64,000 bases of DNA from assembly GCA_023382385.1 (NCBI GenBank), contig JAHDVH010000001.1, positions 186,001 to 250,000 on the forward strand, written 5' to 3'. Under the pieces are notes generated by a model. The model made no database searches and was not told where the DNA came from. It was given only the letters and a program-made list of their open reading frames with translations. The translations under genes were made by a program, and so were the position numbers. The DNA comes from a bacterium. Its GTDB lineage: Bacteria; Electryoneota; RPQS01. Shown in pieces: positions 1 through 7,755 of the stretch (the first letter of the stretch is position 1; every line of letters begins with the position of its first letter).

Positions 1-2
1 TG

Positions 3-143
3 AATGGCGGGTGCGGCGCGAATCCATGTGTGCGCTATCGCTGTGATGACACCACACAGGCCAAAGACTTCGTCATGGGGTACGCAATCTCGAATGGCGA
101 CACAGTAGCCACCCAGAGTATCGGCTTCTTTCTCGGGCACTAA
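3..143 (+). CDS. C-terminal end of an unidentified protein (partial)
   Basis: An open frame enters from the left edge and ends at TAA 141-143, giving 46 visible residues. The stretch has three cysteines near its start (GGCG, NPC, YRC) and ends in SIGFFLGH. No family is recognised from this short piece. It is read as the end of a real gene because a good intrinsic terminator follows 20 bases after the stop. The short frame alone would not prove it. Confidence 0.45.
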   Translation, partial: NGGCGANPCVRYRCDDTTQAKDFVMGYAISNGDTVATQSIGFFLGH

Positions 144-162
144 CGTGCGCAAGAAACTCCAC

Positions 163-193
163 AAGGCCGCTTTGATCTAAAGCGGCCTTTTTC
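163..193 (+). terminator. Intrinsic terminator after the first partial gene
   Basis: A perfect 11-bp stem (AAGGCCGCTTT with AAAGCGGCCTT) with a short loop is followed directly by a T-run. It closes the transcript of the partial gene at the left edge and separates it from thyX. Confidence 0.85.
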
Positions 194-271
194 CTGCCAA
201 ATGTTTGAAAGTGGAGAAATCCGGACAGATTCCGTATCATTCACCAGCTCACTCAATTCCAACCAATTCCC

Positions 272-1810
272 ATGCCCCCGATCGTCCGCCTTGCCGGTTA
301 CAATGTAGATGCCGAACTACTGTCTGAGACATTGGACATTCTTCACCAGTTGGATGACCTGTCCAAGTCGGTAGGAGCGGGGTCTTCTGCTTCGGACCTT
401 CGGGCAGCCATTGAACGGCTGGGCGAAGATCTCCGTAGCAGGATTGATTTCGAAGCGTTCACCCCGGAGACGATTTCGGCCGCTTATGCTCGAATCAGCC
501 GTGATCCTTCCCATGTCACAGAGCTTCGCCGCTCCGCAAGATTTGCCGTCGCGCGAGCACGAAAGTCCAACGAGAATATTATCTTCGGACTTGGACACGC
601 GTCAGTAGCTGAGCATGCCGTCTTTAACTTTGACGTATCCCACTTATCCCGGCTTGCCGCAGAGGAACTTCAGTACCACCGGTTGCAGAGTTTCACTGAG
701 AAGTCACAGCGTTACATCACTATTGGCGAGGAGTTCGTTGTACCACAGGAACTGCATGGCTCTGGTCTGGAGGAGAAATTCCGCGCTGTAGTTCAGGATC
801 TATTTGCTGCCTATGGCGAGATTCTGAAGAGCCTTCATGAACATCATCAACCGGAAGACACTGCCGGACTCTCTAAGACAGAACTCAGGGATATCGAGAA
901 TCGCGCCAAAGAGGATGCACGCTATCTCCTCCCGCTCGCGTGTCTGACACAAATGGGGATGACTGTAAACGCGCGGAATCTGGAGCATCTACTCTGGGAG
1001 CTTTCCGATCACCCGCTTTCCGAATTACGCGACCTTGGGCAGGCTTTTCACAAGGCTGTCGGAGGTCTCACACCGTCGTTGGTGAAGTACACGACACGCG
1101 GCAGGTTTCCACGTGAAACGCGGGTCAGGCTCGTTCCTAAGCGTAGCGAGAAACCAAATAAAGACAATAGGATAGAGTTCTGGAGTGCGCCGAAAGTAAG
1201 CCTTATAGACTTCGACAAGTCCGCCGAAGAGCAGGTGTGGCGTGCGATGGCGTATGCGGCAGGCTATGAGTCAGATGCCACCGATTTTCCAAAAGATAAA
1301 GCATTCTGGAGAATACTTTTTGACGGTTTGGGTCCGCATGACCCCATGTTCAGGGAATTTGAAGTAGCTCGGGCAGTCTTTGACATCGAGATGAGCGCGA
1401 CGTGCTACGCCCAGTTTAAACGGCACCGTCTCATGACCCAACTTGTGCGCGAGTATGACGCGGGCTATGCGGCAATAGTCCCGCCAGCCATCGAGCATAC
1501 GGGACAAGGCACTGCTTTCAGAAACGGCGTGTTGCAGGCAGCGGAAGCCGCCTCGGAGCTTCAAGAGAGGAACCCGTTACTTGCACCGTACTTGCTGACA
1601 AATGCTCAGGTCAAGCAAGTGCGGGCGGCTCTCAATGCACGCGAGTTGTATCACCTGGCCCGTTTGAGATGTGATGCTCACGCGCAGTGGGAGATTCAGG
1701 AAGTTGCTAATAAAATGCTCGAACTTATGCACGATAAATGGCCGAACCTTCTCGCCTTAGCATGCGGAAAGGATCGCTTTGATGAGACATACCGAAGGTA
1801 CTTCTCATAG
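272..1810 (+). CDS. thyX: Flavin-dependent thymidylate synthase, tandem two-domain form (ThyX)
   Basis: ThyX makes dTMP from dUMP using methylene-tetrahydrofolate, FAD and NADPH. At 512 residues this protein is about twice the usual 220-250, and it contains two ThyX-like units. The first unit has LGHASVAEH (about 107-115) and a signature-like HRLQSFTEKSQRY (136-148). Its C-terminal part (NARNLEHLLWEL, 233-244) lacks the Arg and QWE residues normally there. The second unit has RHRLMTQLVREY (384-395), in which the conserved serine is lost, but keeps NAREL, RLR and AQWEI (455-475). The halves therefore look complementary, as if they form an internal pseudo-dimer; this is inferred. ATG 272 is the first in-frame start. 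A hairpin follows the gene, which stands alone between terminators. Confidence 0.85.
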   Translation: MPPIVRLAGYNVDAELLSETLDILHQLDDLSKSVGAGSSASDLRAAIERLGEDLRSRIDFEAFTPETISAAYARISRDPSHVTELRRSARFAVARARKSNENIIFGLGHASVAEHAVFNFDVSHLSRLAAEELQYHRLQSFTEKSQRYITIGEEFVVPQELHGSGLEEKFRAVVQDLFAAYGEILKSLHEHHQPEDTAGLSKTELRDIENRAKEDARYLLPLACLTQMGMTVNARNLEHLLWELSDHPLSELRDLGQAFHKAVGGLTPSLVKYTTRGRFPRETRVRLVPKRSEKPNKDNRIEFWSAPKVSLIDFDKSAEEQVWRAMAYAAGYESDATDFPKDKAFWRILFDGLGPHDPMFREFEVARAVFDIEMSATCYAQFKRHRLMTQLVREYDAGYAAIVPPAIEHTGQGTAFRNGVLQAAEAASELQERNPLLAPYLLTNAQVKQVRAALNARELYHLARLRCDAHAQWEIQEVANKMLELMHDKWPNLLALACGKDRFDETYRRYFS

Positions 1811-1833
1811 TGAAGACGGCTCTCGATGCAAAC

Positions 1834-1858
1834 AAAGCCCGGCCATTGGCCGGGCTTT
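1834..1858 (+). terminator. Hairpin terminator after thyX
   Basis: A perfect 11-bp stem (AAAGCCCGGCC with GGCCGGGCTTT) with a 3-base loop starts 23 bases after the thyX stop. The downstream side has only a few Ts, so termination may be weak or bidirectional. Confidence 0.7.
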
Positions 1859-2154
1859 GAAATTTCTGAACGTCGGAGTGGTGTCAGCCACGATCTTGGT
1901 GGGTCCCGGGGTATAAATGCGTAAACCTCGACCATCTCCGACGCTCATATCTGCAAGTTCTGCAAGAGAGTCTGCAATCTCTGTATTCCTCAAATGCAGA
2001 ATTCGCGCCAGTTCGGCTTCTTCTATTTGTGATCGAAAATTCTATATTAGTATATTAAAAACTGATATTTACAAAAAGACTTCGCCCGCTAAGTCCGATC
2101 GCTGGCGAATCAATACGCAATACTACGCAAGAATTGCAAAAGTATTACACATTC
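1859..2154. other. Long gap with no convincing gene; possible gene remnant on the - strand
   Basis: About 300 bases without a recognisable gene. On the - strand an open frame from about 2046 to 1805 reads as an amphipathic stretch (for example AELARILHLRNTEIADSLA) and then RGLRIYTPGPTK. It has no ATG, no ribosome binding site, and runs through the thyX terminator hairpin. It could be a decayed gene or chance. The part from 2030 to 2080 is strongly AT-rich. Confidence 0.35.
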
Positions 2155-2183
2155 TTGCATGTATCGGGCTAAGCTACTGTATT
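2155..2183 (+). promoter_or_regulatory. Promoter-like element sharing its spacer with the tRNA-Leu promoter
   Basis: TTGCAT, 17 bases, then TGTATT. The element matches the tRNA-Leu promoter at 3240-3268 in 22 of 29 positions, including an identical GGGCTAAG inside the spacer and CC after the -10 box. It points into the 3' end of the oppositely oriented EamA gene, so no sense gene lies behind it. It could make an antisense RNA or be an orphaned promoter copy. Confidence 0.45.
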
Positions 2184-2214
2184 CCGCGAACGGAGGCCGT
2201 GATTCGTAGAGATC

Positions 2215-3108
2215 TCACCCAAAGGTAACTAAGTAGACACCGAAAACTGCCAGCACGATTCCGATAACACGCTGCATCGTCATGCGTTCCTTGAGAAATA
2301 TCGCCGCGAAGACGAACACGAAGATGTTGCTCGTTTGATTCAGCGCGGACGCCTGCGAGGCCTGAGTGTATTTCATGCCTGCAAGCCATGTTATCAGAGC
2401 AAGGTACGCTCCCACAAACGACCCGCTGATTAGATATCCTCTGCCGTGCTGCACAAGTAACGAACGCAGGATGACAACACGCTCGCGGTTGATCGCAAGA
2501 ATCAGCAACAGCGTTGCGATCCCGCCCAGTAATCTGATTTGCATTACCCACAGTAGAGAGCTTGTCTCCAGCAGAGGCTTCACGATGACAATTCCAACGG
2601 CCATGAAAGCCATTGCGAGCACTCCCCAAATCACCCCTGCCCAAAGCCCCGTGGGGTTCGCGCGGCTGGCGTGTTTCGTGTGAGTCGCCTCGAATACTGC
2701 TGAAATGATCAGTAGCACGCCGACAATCTGCCAAAGACTTAAGCGTTCGCCCAACCATATCATGGCTGCAGCAATCACCATTGGGCTGTAGAGGCAGTCA
2801 ACGATAGACGACAGTGCCGCACCCAGCCGATTCAGGCTCATGAAGAACAACGTGTCCGCAATCCCAATCCCCATCGCTCCGCTGATTAGCAACAGACCTG
2901 TTTCTGAAGGTGTGAAAGCAGGCAGCAACGGTCCTTCAAAGAGGAGTATGGTGGGGAAAATCAGTACGGCACCCAAGACGTTTTTGAAGAGGTTCAAGGC
3001 AATCGGGTGCACGATCTCGCCGCTCTTCTTGAACAAGATAACAGCGAATGCCCAAATCAGGGCTGTGCTAAGCGCGAGAATCTCGCCGATGTGCGGGATG
3101 GAAGACAG
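2215..3108 (-). CDS. EamA/DMT-family membrane transporter
   Basis: A drug/metabolite-type permease with about ten hydrophobic segments arranged as two EamA repeats. The substrate is unknown. The family block FKKSGE(I)...LNLFKN lies near the N-terminus. TTG 3036 is the only ATG/GTG/TTG start in this part, but it would cut off the first membrane helix. The frame stays open upstream, giving SSIPHIGEILALSTALIWA, which fits the family's first helix. The start given here is CTG 3108, just inside the upstream TAA; the protein is then 297 residues, near the family norm. This non-standard start is an inference; TTG 3036 (273 residues) is the alternative. It is the only - strand gene in the left arm and has its own promoter at 3178-3206. 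Confidence 0.75.
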   Translation of the reverse strand: MSSIPHIGEILALSTALIWAFAVILFKKSGEIVHPIALNLFKNVLGAVLIFPTILLFEGPLLPAFTPSETGLLLISGAMGIGIADTLFFMSLNRLGAALSSIVDCLYSPMVIAAAMIWLGERLSLWQIVGVLLIISAVFEATHTKHASRANPTGLWAGVIWGVLAMAFMAVGIVIVKPLLETSSLLWVMQIRLLGGIATLLLILAINRERVVILRSLLVQHGRGYLISGSFVGAYLALITWLAGMKYTQASQASALNQTSNIFVFVFAAIFLKERMTMQRVIGIVLAVFGVYLVTFG

Positions 3109-3177
3109 TGTGAGAATTGACGGGAGTTAGGAATCAAACACGATTCGGGAAGTGCCAAGACCGCCTTAGTCTGTCAC

Positions 3178-3206
3178 AAGATAGCCTTGGCCCCAAGAAA
3201 AGTCAA
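3178..3206 (-). promoter_or_regulatory. Promoter for the EamA transporter gene
   Basis: Read on the - strand: TTGACT, 17 bases, TATCTT. A transcript would start near 3171, about 60 bases upstream of the proposed CTG start at 3108. It is divergent from the tRNA-Leu promoter 34 bases away. Confidence 0.6.
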
Positions 3207-3239
3207 ATGACAGATCAGACGTCAAATCACCAGGGCTGC

Positions 3240-3268
3240 TTGCATTTTTGGGGCTAAGTCTCTATATT
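3240..3268 (+). promoter_or_regulatory. Promoter upstream of tRNA-Leu
   Basis: TTGCAT, exactly 17 bases, TATATT. Same architecture as the tRNA-Arg, rimP and pcm promoters in this window. The expected start is near 3275, about 100 bases before the mature tRNA, leaving a long structured leader. Confidence 0.7.
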
Positions 3269-3274
3269 CCAGCT

Positions 3275-3369
3275 TACGTTACGACCGCTATCCACCAGCT
3301 TCTGCGTGACCGCTATAGTAATTGGCCCCCCACGATTACTAAGCTCCGCTCCGCTGGTGGTATTTTTTC
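3275..3369 (+). ncRNA. Candidate structured small RNA or tRNA leader
   Basis: Between the promoter and tRNA-Leu lies a compact fold. An outer 8-bp perfect stem pairs CCACCAGC (3292-3299) with GCTGGTGG (3353-3360), followed by TATTTTTT. An inner 7-bp stem pairs TAGTAAT (3316-3322) with ATTACTA (3335-3341). GACCGCTAT occurs twice (3283-3291, 3308-3316). The end resembles an intrinsic terminator. It does not show the conserved parts of SRP RNA, 6S RNA or tmRNA. It may be a separate small RNA or a leader that controls tRNA-Leu. Confidence 0.35.
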
Positions 3370-3372
3370 CCC

Positions 3373-3458
3373 GCCGGGGTGGCGGAACTGGTAGACGCAG
3401 CAGACTCAAAATCTGCCGGGGGTTACCCCCCGTGCCGGTTCGATTCCGGCCCTCGGCA
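3373..3458 (+). tRNA. tRNA-Leu (anticodon CAA)
   Basis: The acceptor strands GCCGGGG and CCTCGGC pair over 7 bp. The anticodon loop CTCAAAA sits on a GCAGA/TCTGC stem and gives CAA, reading UUG. A long variable arm (GGGGG/CCCCC) marks it as a class II tRNA, and the T-loop TTCGATT is normal. The discriminator is A3458; CCA is not fully encoded. Confidence 0.97.
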
Positions 3459-3470
3459 CCCGGCGCGACG

Positions 3471-3494
3471 GGCCGCACCCTCGGTGCGGCCTTT
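3471..3494 (+). terminator. Intrinsic terminator after tRNA-Leu
   Basis: A 9-bp stem (GGCCGCACC with GGTGCGGCC) and a 3-base loop, followed by TTTG. It separates the tRNA transcript from purM. Confidence 0.75.
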
Positions 3495-3538
3495 GTCATG
3501 TTTAGCACCTTATTTATTTTCAAACTCTTAAAGTTCAA

Positions 3539-4540
3539 ATGTCGTCCTCTTATTCGAGTTCCGGCGTAGACCTTTCCCGATCGGCAACGGCAAAGTCGCT
3601 GATCGCGAAGGCCGCCAAGTCCACTCATACTGATGCGGTCCTGCGTGGGATCGGGCTGTTCGGGGGGTTCTTTGCACTGGACGACGCTCCCGATGGGCAG
3701 GTTCTGGTCGCATCGACAGACGGGGTAGGGACGAAGGTCTTGCTTGCCGCACAAATGAAGAAGCTTGAAGGTCTGGGCGAAGACCTTGTCCACCACTCCA
3801 TCAACGACATAATGGTCTGCGGAGCGAAGCCTCTTTTCTTTCTCGACTATTTGGCTTTTGGGAAGCTCGATCCGGAGTTAGCCGGGTCACTTGCTGAAAG
3901 TCTGGCTCGCGGCTGCAGGGCGCACGGGGTCGCGCTTATCGGTGGTGAGACTGCCGAAATGCCAGGGCTTTATGAAGAAGGACACTTTGATCTTGCGGGG
4001 ACGATTGTGGGCACGGTCCGGCGGGATCGAATTCTTGACGGGGCGCGTGTGAAAAGAGGAGACATTCTGCTCGGACTTGAGTCCAGCGGCCCGCACACGA
4101 ACGGTTACTCACTAATTCGCAAAGTCCTCGATCCGAAACTGCGTTCCGGCGATCTTGCCGGAATGAGACTGAGCGATGGCACCTTGTTCAGCGATGCGGT
4201 TTTGGCGCCACATCGCTGCTACTGGAACATAATCGAGCCGTTGCTTACAAACTCCAACCTGCACGCGATGTCGCACATTACGGGCGGTGGTCTGGTTGAG
4301 AATACAGAGCGCGTGTTGCGTGAAGGTCAGAGACTCGAAGTAGACTGGAATTCTTGGGAGTTTCCCGAGCTGTTTCGATTGATTCAGCAGTGGGGCCAAA
4401 TCAGCGATGACGAAATGTGGCGAGTATTCAACTGCGGAATTGGTCTGGTGCTGATCGTTGCCGAAGATTACGTGACCGAGTTTCAGGCGTACTTTGCCAC
4501 GCGGAAGGAGCCGGTGCACGTCATCGGACGAGTGGTGTGA
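3539..4540 (+). CDS. purM: Phosphoribosylformylglycinamidine cyclo-ligase (AIR synthetase)
   Basis: PurM closes the imidazole ring of purines: FGAM plus ATP gives AIR, in the cytosol. The 333 residues are of normal length. The ATP-binding block DGVGTK (61-66), HHSINDIMVCGAKPL and GGETAEMPG (135-143) are all present, followed by the C-terminal GPHTNGYSL and THITGGG-like (SHITGGG) stretches. ATG 3539 is used; a good ribosome binding site is not obvious. It starts a tight gene row. The next gene, plsY, begins inside its stop codon (GTGA overlap), which suggests translational coupling. Confidence 0.95.
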   Translation: MSSSYSSSGVDLSRSATAKSLIAKAAKSTHTDAVLRGIGLFGGFFALDDAPDGQVLVASTDGVGTKVLLAAQMKKLEGLGEDLVHHSINDIMVCGAKPLFFLDYLAFGKLDPELAGSLAESLARGCRAHGVALIGGETAEMPGLYEEGHFDLAGTIVGTVRRDRILDGARVKRGDILLGLESSGPHTNGYSLIRKVLDPKLRSGDLAGMRLSDGTLFSDAVLAPHRCYWNIIEPLLTNSNLHAMSHITGGGLVENTERVLREGQRLEVDWNSWEFPELFRLIQQWGQISDDEMWRVFNCGIGLVLIVAEDYVTEFQAYFATRKEPVHVIGRVV

Positions 4541-5133
4541 GCGCATACCTTGCCGCTTTGGTCGGCTACGTTATCGGTGGGATACCCACAGGAATTTGGC
4601 TCTCCAAGTGGATTGCCGGCACCGATCCACGTGAGATAGGTTCGCGAAGCTCCGGTGCCACGAACGTTTCTCGCGTGCTTGGCAGGAAGTGGGGCGCGTT
4701 GGTTTTGATATTGGACGCATTGAAAGGATATCTGCCCGTCGCTTACCTTGCTCCGCTGCTTTTAGGTGGAGACGACCACGCAGGAGCAATCGTCATGGCT
4801 TTTAGCACGGTTGCGGGACACGTCTTCACACCTTTTGCACGATTCAAGGGAGGCAAGGGAGTTGCCACCTCTGCCGGTGCGATGGCTGCGATCAGCCTTG
4901 CCTCATTAGGTTGGTCGCTGGCTGTCTGGGCAATCGTGTTTGGAGTGACTCGTCGCGTCTCTGCCGCTTCGCTCACCGCAGCTGCCGCATTTCCTGTTAT
5001 ACTACTCGCGGGAGCAGAACCCTATCCGCCCGTTGTGATTATCGGGGGAGTTGTTATCGCTCTCTTTCTCTTCTATACGCATCGCGAGAACATCGCACGA
5101 CTGCTCTCTGGAACTGAACCGAGGTTTTTCTAA
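4537..5133 (+). CDS. plsY: Acyl-phosphate:glycerol-3-phosphate acyltransferase
   Basis: PlsY is an inner-membrane enzyme that moves the acyl group from acyl-phosphate to glycerol-3-phosphate, the first step of phospholipid synthesis. PlsX, which makes its substrate, is encoded at 60468-61535. With GTG 4537 it has 198 residues, the normal size. An earlier in-frame start would add a non-conserved tail overlapping purM, so it was not used. Seen: GYVIGGIPTG near the start, GSRSSGATNVSR (motif 1), FKGGKGVATSAG (motif 2) and several hydrophobic segments. The gene overlaps purM by 4 bp, and gpsA follows after one base, so the two glycerolipid genes are together. Confidence 0.95.
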   Translation: MSAYLAALVGYVIGGIPTGIWLSKWIAGTDPREIGSRSSGATNVSRVLGRKWGALVLILDALKGYLPVAYLAPLLLGGDDHAGAIVMAFSTVAGHVFTPFARFKGGKGVATSAGAMAAISLASLGWSLAVWAIVFGVTRRVSAASLTAAAAFPVILLAGAEPYPPVVIIGGVVIALFLFYTHRENIARLLSGTEPRFF

Positions 5134-5134
5134 G

Positions 5135-6130
5135 ATGAAAGTCGCGATACTCGGCGCGGGAAGTTGGGGAACGGCATTGGCGATTCATGCCGGACGGCTC
5201 GGTCACGAAGTAACGCTGTGGGCGCGTGATTCTCAGCTCGTACAGACTGTTGAACAGGACAGGATTAATGCGAAATACCTTCCGGGGCTACAGTTGCCTC
5301 ACACTGTTCGCGTGACCGCAAGTCTTGAAAAGTCTTTGAGTCAAAGTGAGATCGTTTTTTTTGCAGTACCGATGCAGGAGACGAGGGAGTTTGTTCAACG
5401 CAACGACGCGCTTTTTCCAGAAGTAATATGGGTCGGTACCGCCAAAGGTATCGAGAGCGGCACGGGCAAACTCGAGCATGAAATCCTCGGAGAGTCTGCG
5501 ACAAGATTCTCTATGAACAGATATGTCTGTCTGTCCGGCCCGACTTTGGCGGCGGAACTTGCGATGGGAATGCCAACGTCTGCCGTTGTTGCGAGCAGGA
5601 GTGAGGAGACTGCGAGAACAGTCCAAAGTGCATTCTCTTCTGAGCAGCTTAGGCTGTACCGCTCATCAGACGTGCGCGGAGTCGAATTTGCAGGGGCAAT
5701 GAAGAATGTCATTGCGCTCGCGGCCGGGATGGTGGACGGCATGGGTTTCGGGGCCAATACGAAGGGCACGCTGATTACAAGGGGACTCACGGAACTGTCG
5801 CGGTTAGGGGAAGCGATTGGCGGCGATCGTAAGACGTTTATGGGCCTCTCCGGACTGGGAGATCTCGCCACAACCTGCATGTCGCCTCGCAGCAGGAACC
5901 GCACAGTCGGCGAGTTCATTGGCAGAGGTGAAACGCTTCCTGAGGCGATGAAGAAGACTGGTCAGGTCGCAGAAGGTGTTTGGACGGCGCGAGCTGCTTT
6001 TGAGTTGGGAATTAAGCACGGCATAGCGACACCCATCACAGCCGGAGTCTGTGCCGTCTTGGAGGGCAAGCTTTCCGCGCGGGATGCAGTCCGAGGATTA
6101 ATGGAACGAGAGCTTAAAGAGGAAGACTAG
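5135..6130 (+). CDS. gpsA: NAD(P)-dependent glycerol-3-phosphate dehydrogenase
   Basis: GpsA reduces dihydroxyacetone phosphate to sn-glycerol-3-phosphate, the substrate of PlsY just upstream. From ATG 5135 the protein has 331 residues, typical of the family. The N-terminal Rossmann motif GAGSWG is at residues 7-12. The SGPTLAAELAMGMPT block lies near 134-148 and the catalytic lysine in GAMKN at 190. An upstream in-frame start inside plsY was rejected because homology begins at MKVAILGAGSWG. Confidence 0.96.
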   Translation: MKVAILGAGSWGTALAIHAGRLGHEVTLWARDSQLVQTVEQDRINAKYLPGLQLPHTVRVTASLEKSLSQSEIVFFAVPMQETREFVQRNDALFPEVIWVGTAKGIESGTGKLEHEILGESATRFSMNRYVCLSGPTLAAELAMGMPTSAVVASRSEETARTVQSAFSSEQLRLYRSSDVRGVEFAGAMKNVIALAAGMVDGMGFGANTKGTLITRGLTELSRLGEAIGGDRKTFMGLSGLGDLATTCMSPRSRNRTVGEFIGRGETLPEAMKKTGQVAEGVWTARAAFELGIKHGIATPITAGVCAVLEGKLSARDAVRGLMERELKEED

Positions 6131-6145
6131 CGATAAGAGGTGACT

Positions 6146-7456
6146 ATGGTGACGCCGACTGCGCCACATGTGTATCTGCAGGACATAGCCGCATGGGACG
6201 GCAAAGATGTGACTCTGAAAGGATGGCTTTACAACAAGCGTTCTTCCGGCAAGATTCGGTTCGTGCTGCTTCGTGACGGCACGGGCGTTATTCAGTGCGT
6301 CGGATCCATCAAGGACATCGGCGAGGACGGATTCGCTGCAATCGACGCGATGACACAGGAGTCCTCGCTGATGGTCGTCGGAACAGTTCATGCCGACGAG
6401 CGAGCGCCCGGAGGATTTGAGCTGATTCTGAAGCAGGTCATTCCTGTTCAAGCGGCAATGGGAGAATTTCCCATTTCTCCAAAAGAGCACGGCACCGCCT
6501 TCCTGATGGATAATCGTCACCTTTGGCTCCGGAGCAAGCGGCAGGTGTCGATCATGCGCATTCGCCACTGTATCGTGAAGGCAATTCGTGACTTCTTTGA
6601 TGAACGCGGGTTCACCCTTTTTGATCCTCCGATATTCACCAATGCAGCCTGCGAAGGGACATCCACGCTCTTTGAAACCGATTACTTTGGGGAGCCCGCC
6701 TATCTCAGTCAGTCCGGCCAGCTCTACGGGGAATGCGGGGCGATGGCACTTGGCAGGATCTACACATTCGGTCCGACTTTCCGTGCGGAGAAATCCAAAA
6801 CCCGTCGTCACCTGACAGAGTTCTGGATGATTGAACCTGAAGTTGCGTACATGGATATGTGGGGTGCTGCGGAGCTTGCAGAGGACATGATCTGCTTTAT
6901 TGTCCAGCGCGTATTAGAGACGCGCTCGGAGGACCTTAAAGTTATTGAGCGTGATGCGTCAATACTCGAGAAGATCAGGAAACCGTTCCCGCGCATCAGC
7001 TATAACGATGCAATTGAAGTCTTGAAACAGAACGGCCATGAGATAAGCTGGGGAGATGACATTGGCGGCGATGAAGAGACTACTATTTCCAATCAGTATG
7101 ACCGTCCGGTAATCCTGCATCACTTTCCTGCGCACCTTAAGGCCTTCTACATGAAGCGTGATCCGGAAGACGACAAACTCGCATTGGGATTTGATATCCT
7201 TGCACCGGAAGGAAAAGGCGAGGTCGTGGGCGGAGGTCAGCGTGAAGACAGCTATGACGAGCTGGTCAAACGCGTGTTGGAGCACGGCTTGAAGGTCGAG
7301 GATTTTAGCTGGTATCTTGACTTGCGTAAGTTCGGCAGTGTTCCGCATGCGGGGTATGGTTTGGGGCTTGAACGGACGGTCGCTTGGCTCTGCGGATTGC
7401 CGCACGTCCGCGAGACGATTCCGTTCCCGAGAATGATCTCAAGGTTGAAGCCGTAA
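6146..7456 (+). CDS. asnS: Asparaginyl-tRNA synthetase
   Basis: A class IIb aminoacyl-tRNA synthetase. An N-terminal OB-fold (about residues 15-110) recognises the anticodon and a C-terminal catalytic domain charges tRNA-Asn. FRAEKSKTRRHLTEFWMIEPE is the motif 2 region of AsnRS, distinct from AspRS. GLGLERTVAWLCG near the end is motif 3. ATG 6146 is preferred over GTG 6140 because AAGAGG at 6135-6140 lies 5 bases before the ATG. The protein has 436 residues, as expected. Direct charging means the Asp-tRNA-Asn amidation route is not needed for this codon. Confidence 0.95.
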   Translation: MVTPTAPHVYLQDIAAWDGKDVTLKGWLYNKRSSGKIRFVLLRDGTGVIQCVGSIKDIGEDGFAAIDAMTQESSLMVVGTVHADERAPGGFELILKQVIPVQAAMGEFPISPKEHGTAFLMDNRHLWLRSKRQVSIMRIRHCIVKAIRDFFDERGFTLFDPPIFTNAACEGTSTLFETDYFGEPAYLSQSGQLYGECGAMALGRIYTFGPTFRAEKSKTRRHLTEFWMIEPEVAYMDMWGAAELAEDMICFIVQRVLETRSEDLKVIERDASILEKIRKPFPRISYNDAIEVLKQNGHEISWGDDIGGDEETTISNQYDRPVILHHFPAHLKAFYMKRDPEDDKLALGFDILAPEGKGEVVGGGQREDSYDELVKRVLEHGLKVEDFSWYLDLRKFGSVPHAGYGLGLERTVAWLCGLPHVRETIPFPRMISRLKP

Positions 7457-7461
7457 TTGAA

Positions 7462-7755
7462 ATGGGCGAGGAATTCCGTCGAGTCCGTGTAACTGTCAAT
7501 GGCGTCGTACAAGGCGTCGGCTTTCGATGCTTTGTGCTTGAACGTGCACAGTCGCTGGGAGTAACGGGTTGGGTGCGAAACCTGCGAGACGGACGAGTAG
7601 AAGCTGAGCTGGAGGGACCTCAAGGATTGGTCAACATGATGATAGAGGCAATGCGGGAAGGGCCGACTTTTTCACATGTGACTTCTTTGAATCAATTTCC
7701 GCTCGGTGGTGGACAGGAGTTCACCGACTTCAGGGTGCGACCGGATGGACAGTAA
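7462..7755 (+). CDS. acyP: Acylphosphatase
   Basis: A small enzyme that hydrolyses acyl phosphates. The 97 residues from ATG 7462 match the usual 90-100. The signature VQGVGFRCFV carries the catalytic Arg, and GWVRN carries the catalytic Asn about 18 residues later. A longer frame reaches back into asnS but was rejected because the fold begins at RVRVTVNG. The gene lies 5 bases after asnS and overlaps the next gene by 11 bp. Confidence 0.93.
   Translation: MGEEFRRVRVTVNGVVQGVGFRCFVLERAQSLGVTGWVRNLRDGRVEAELEGPQGLVNMMIEAMREGPTFSHVTSLNQFPLGGGQEFTDFRVRPDGQ

Noticed and set aside
272-1810. thyX as an artefactual fusion of two neighbouring genes by a lost stop
   Set aside because: The two halves each lack different essential motifs and share a continuous frame with a structured linker, so two separate working enzymes are unlikely.
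4417-4536. An earlier start for plsY inside purM
   Set aside because: The added residues are an out-of-frame reading of purM with no membrane or PlsY homology; the GTGA overlap start gives the normal length.
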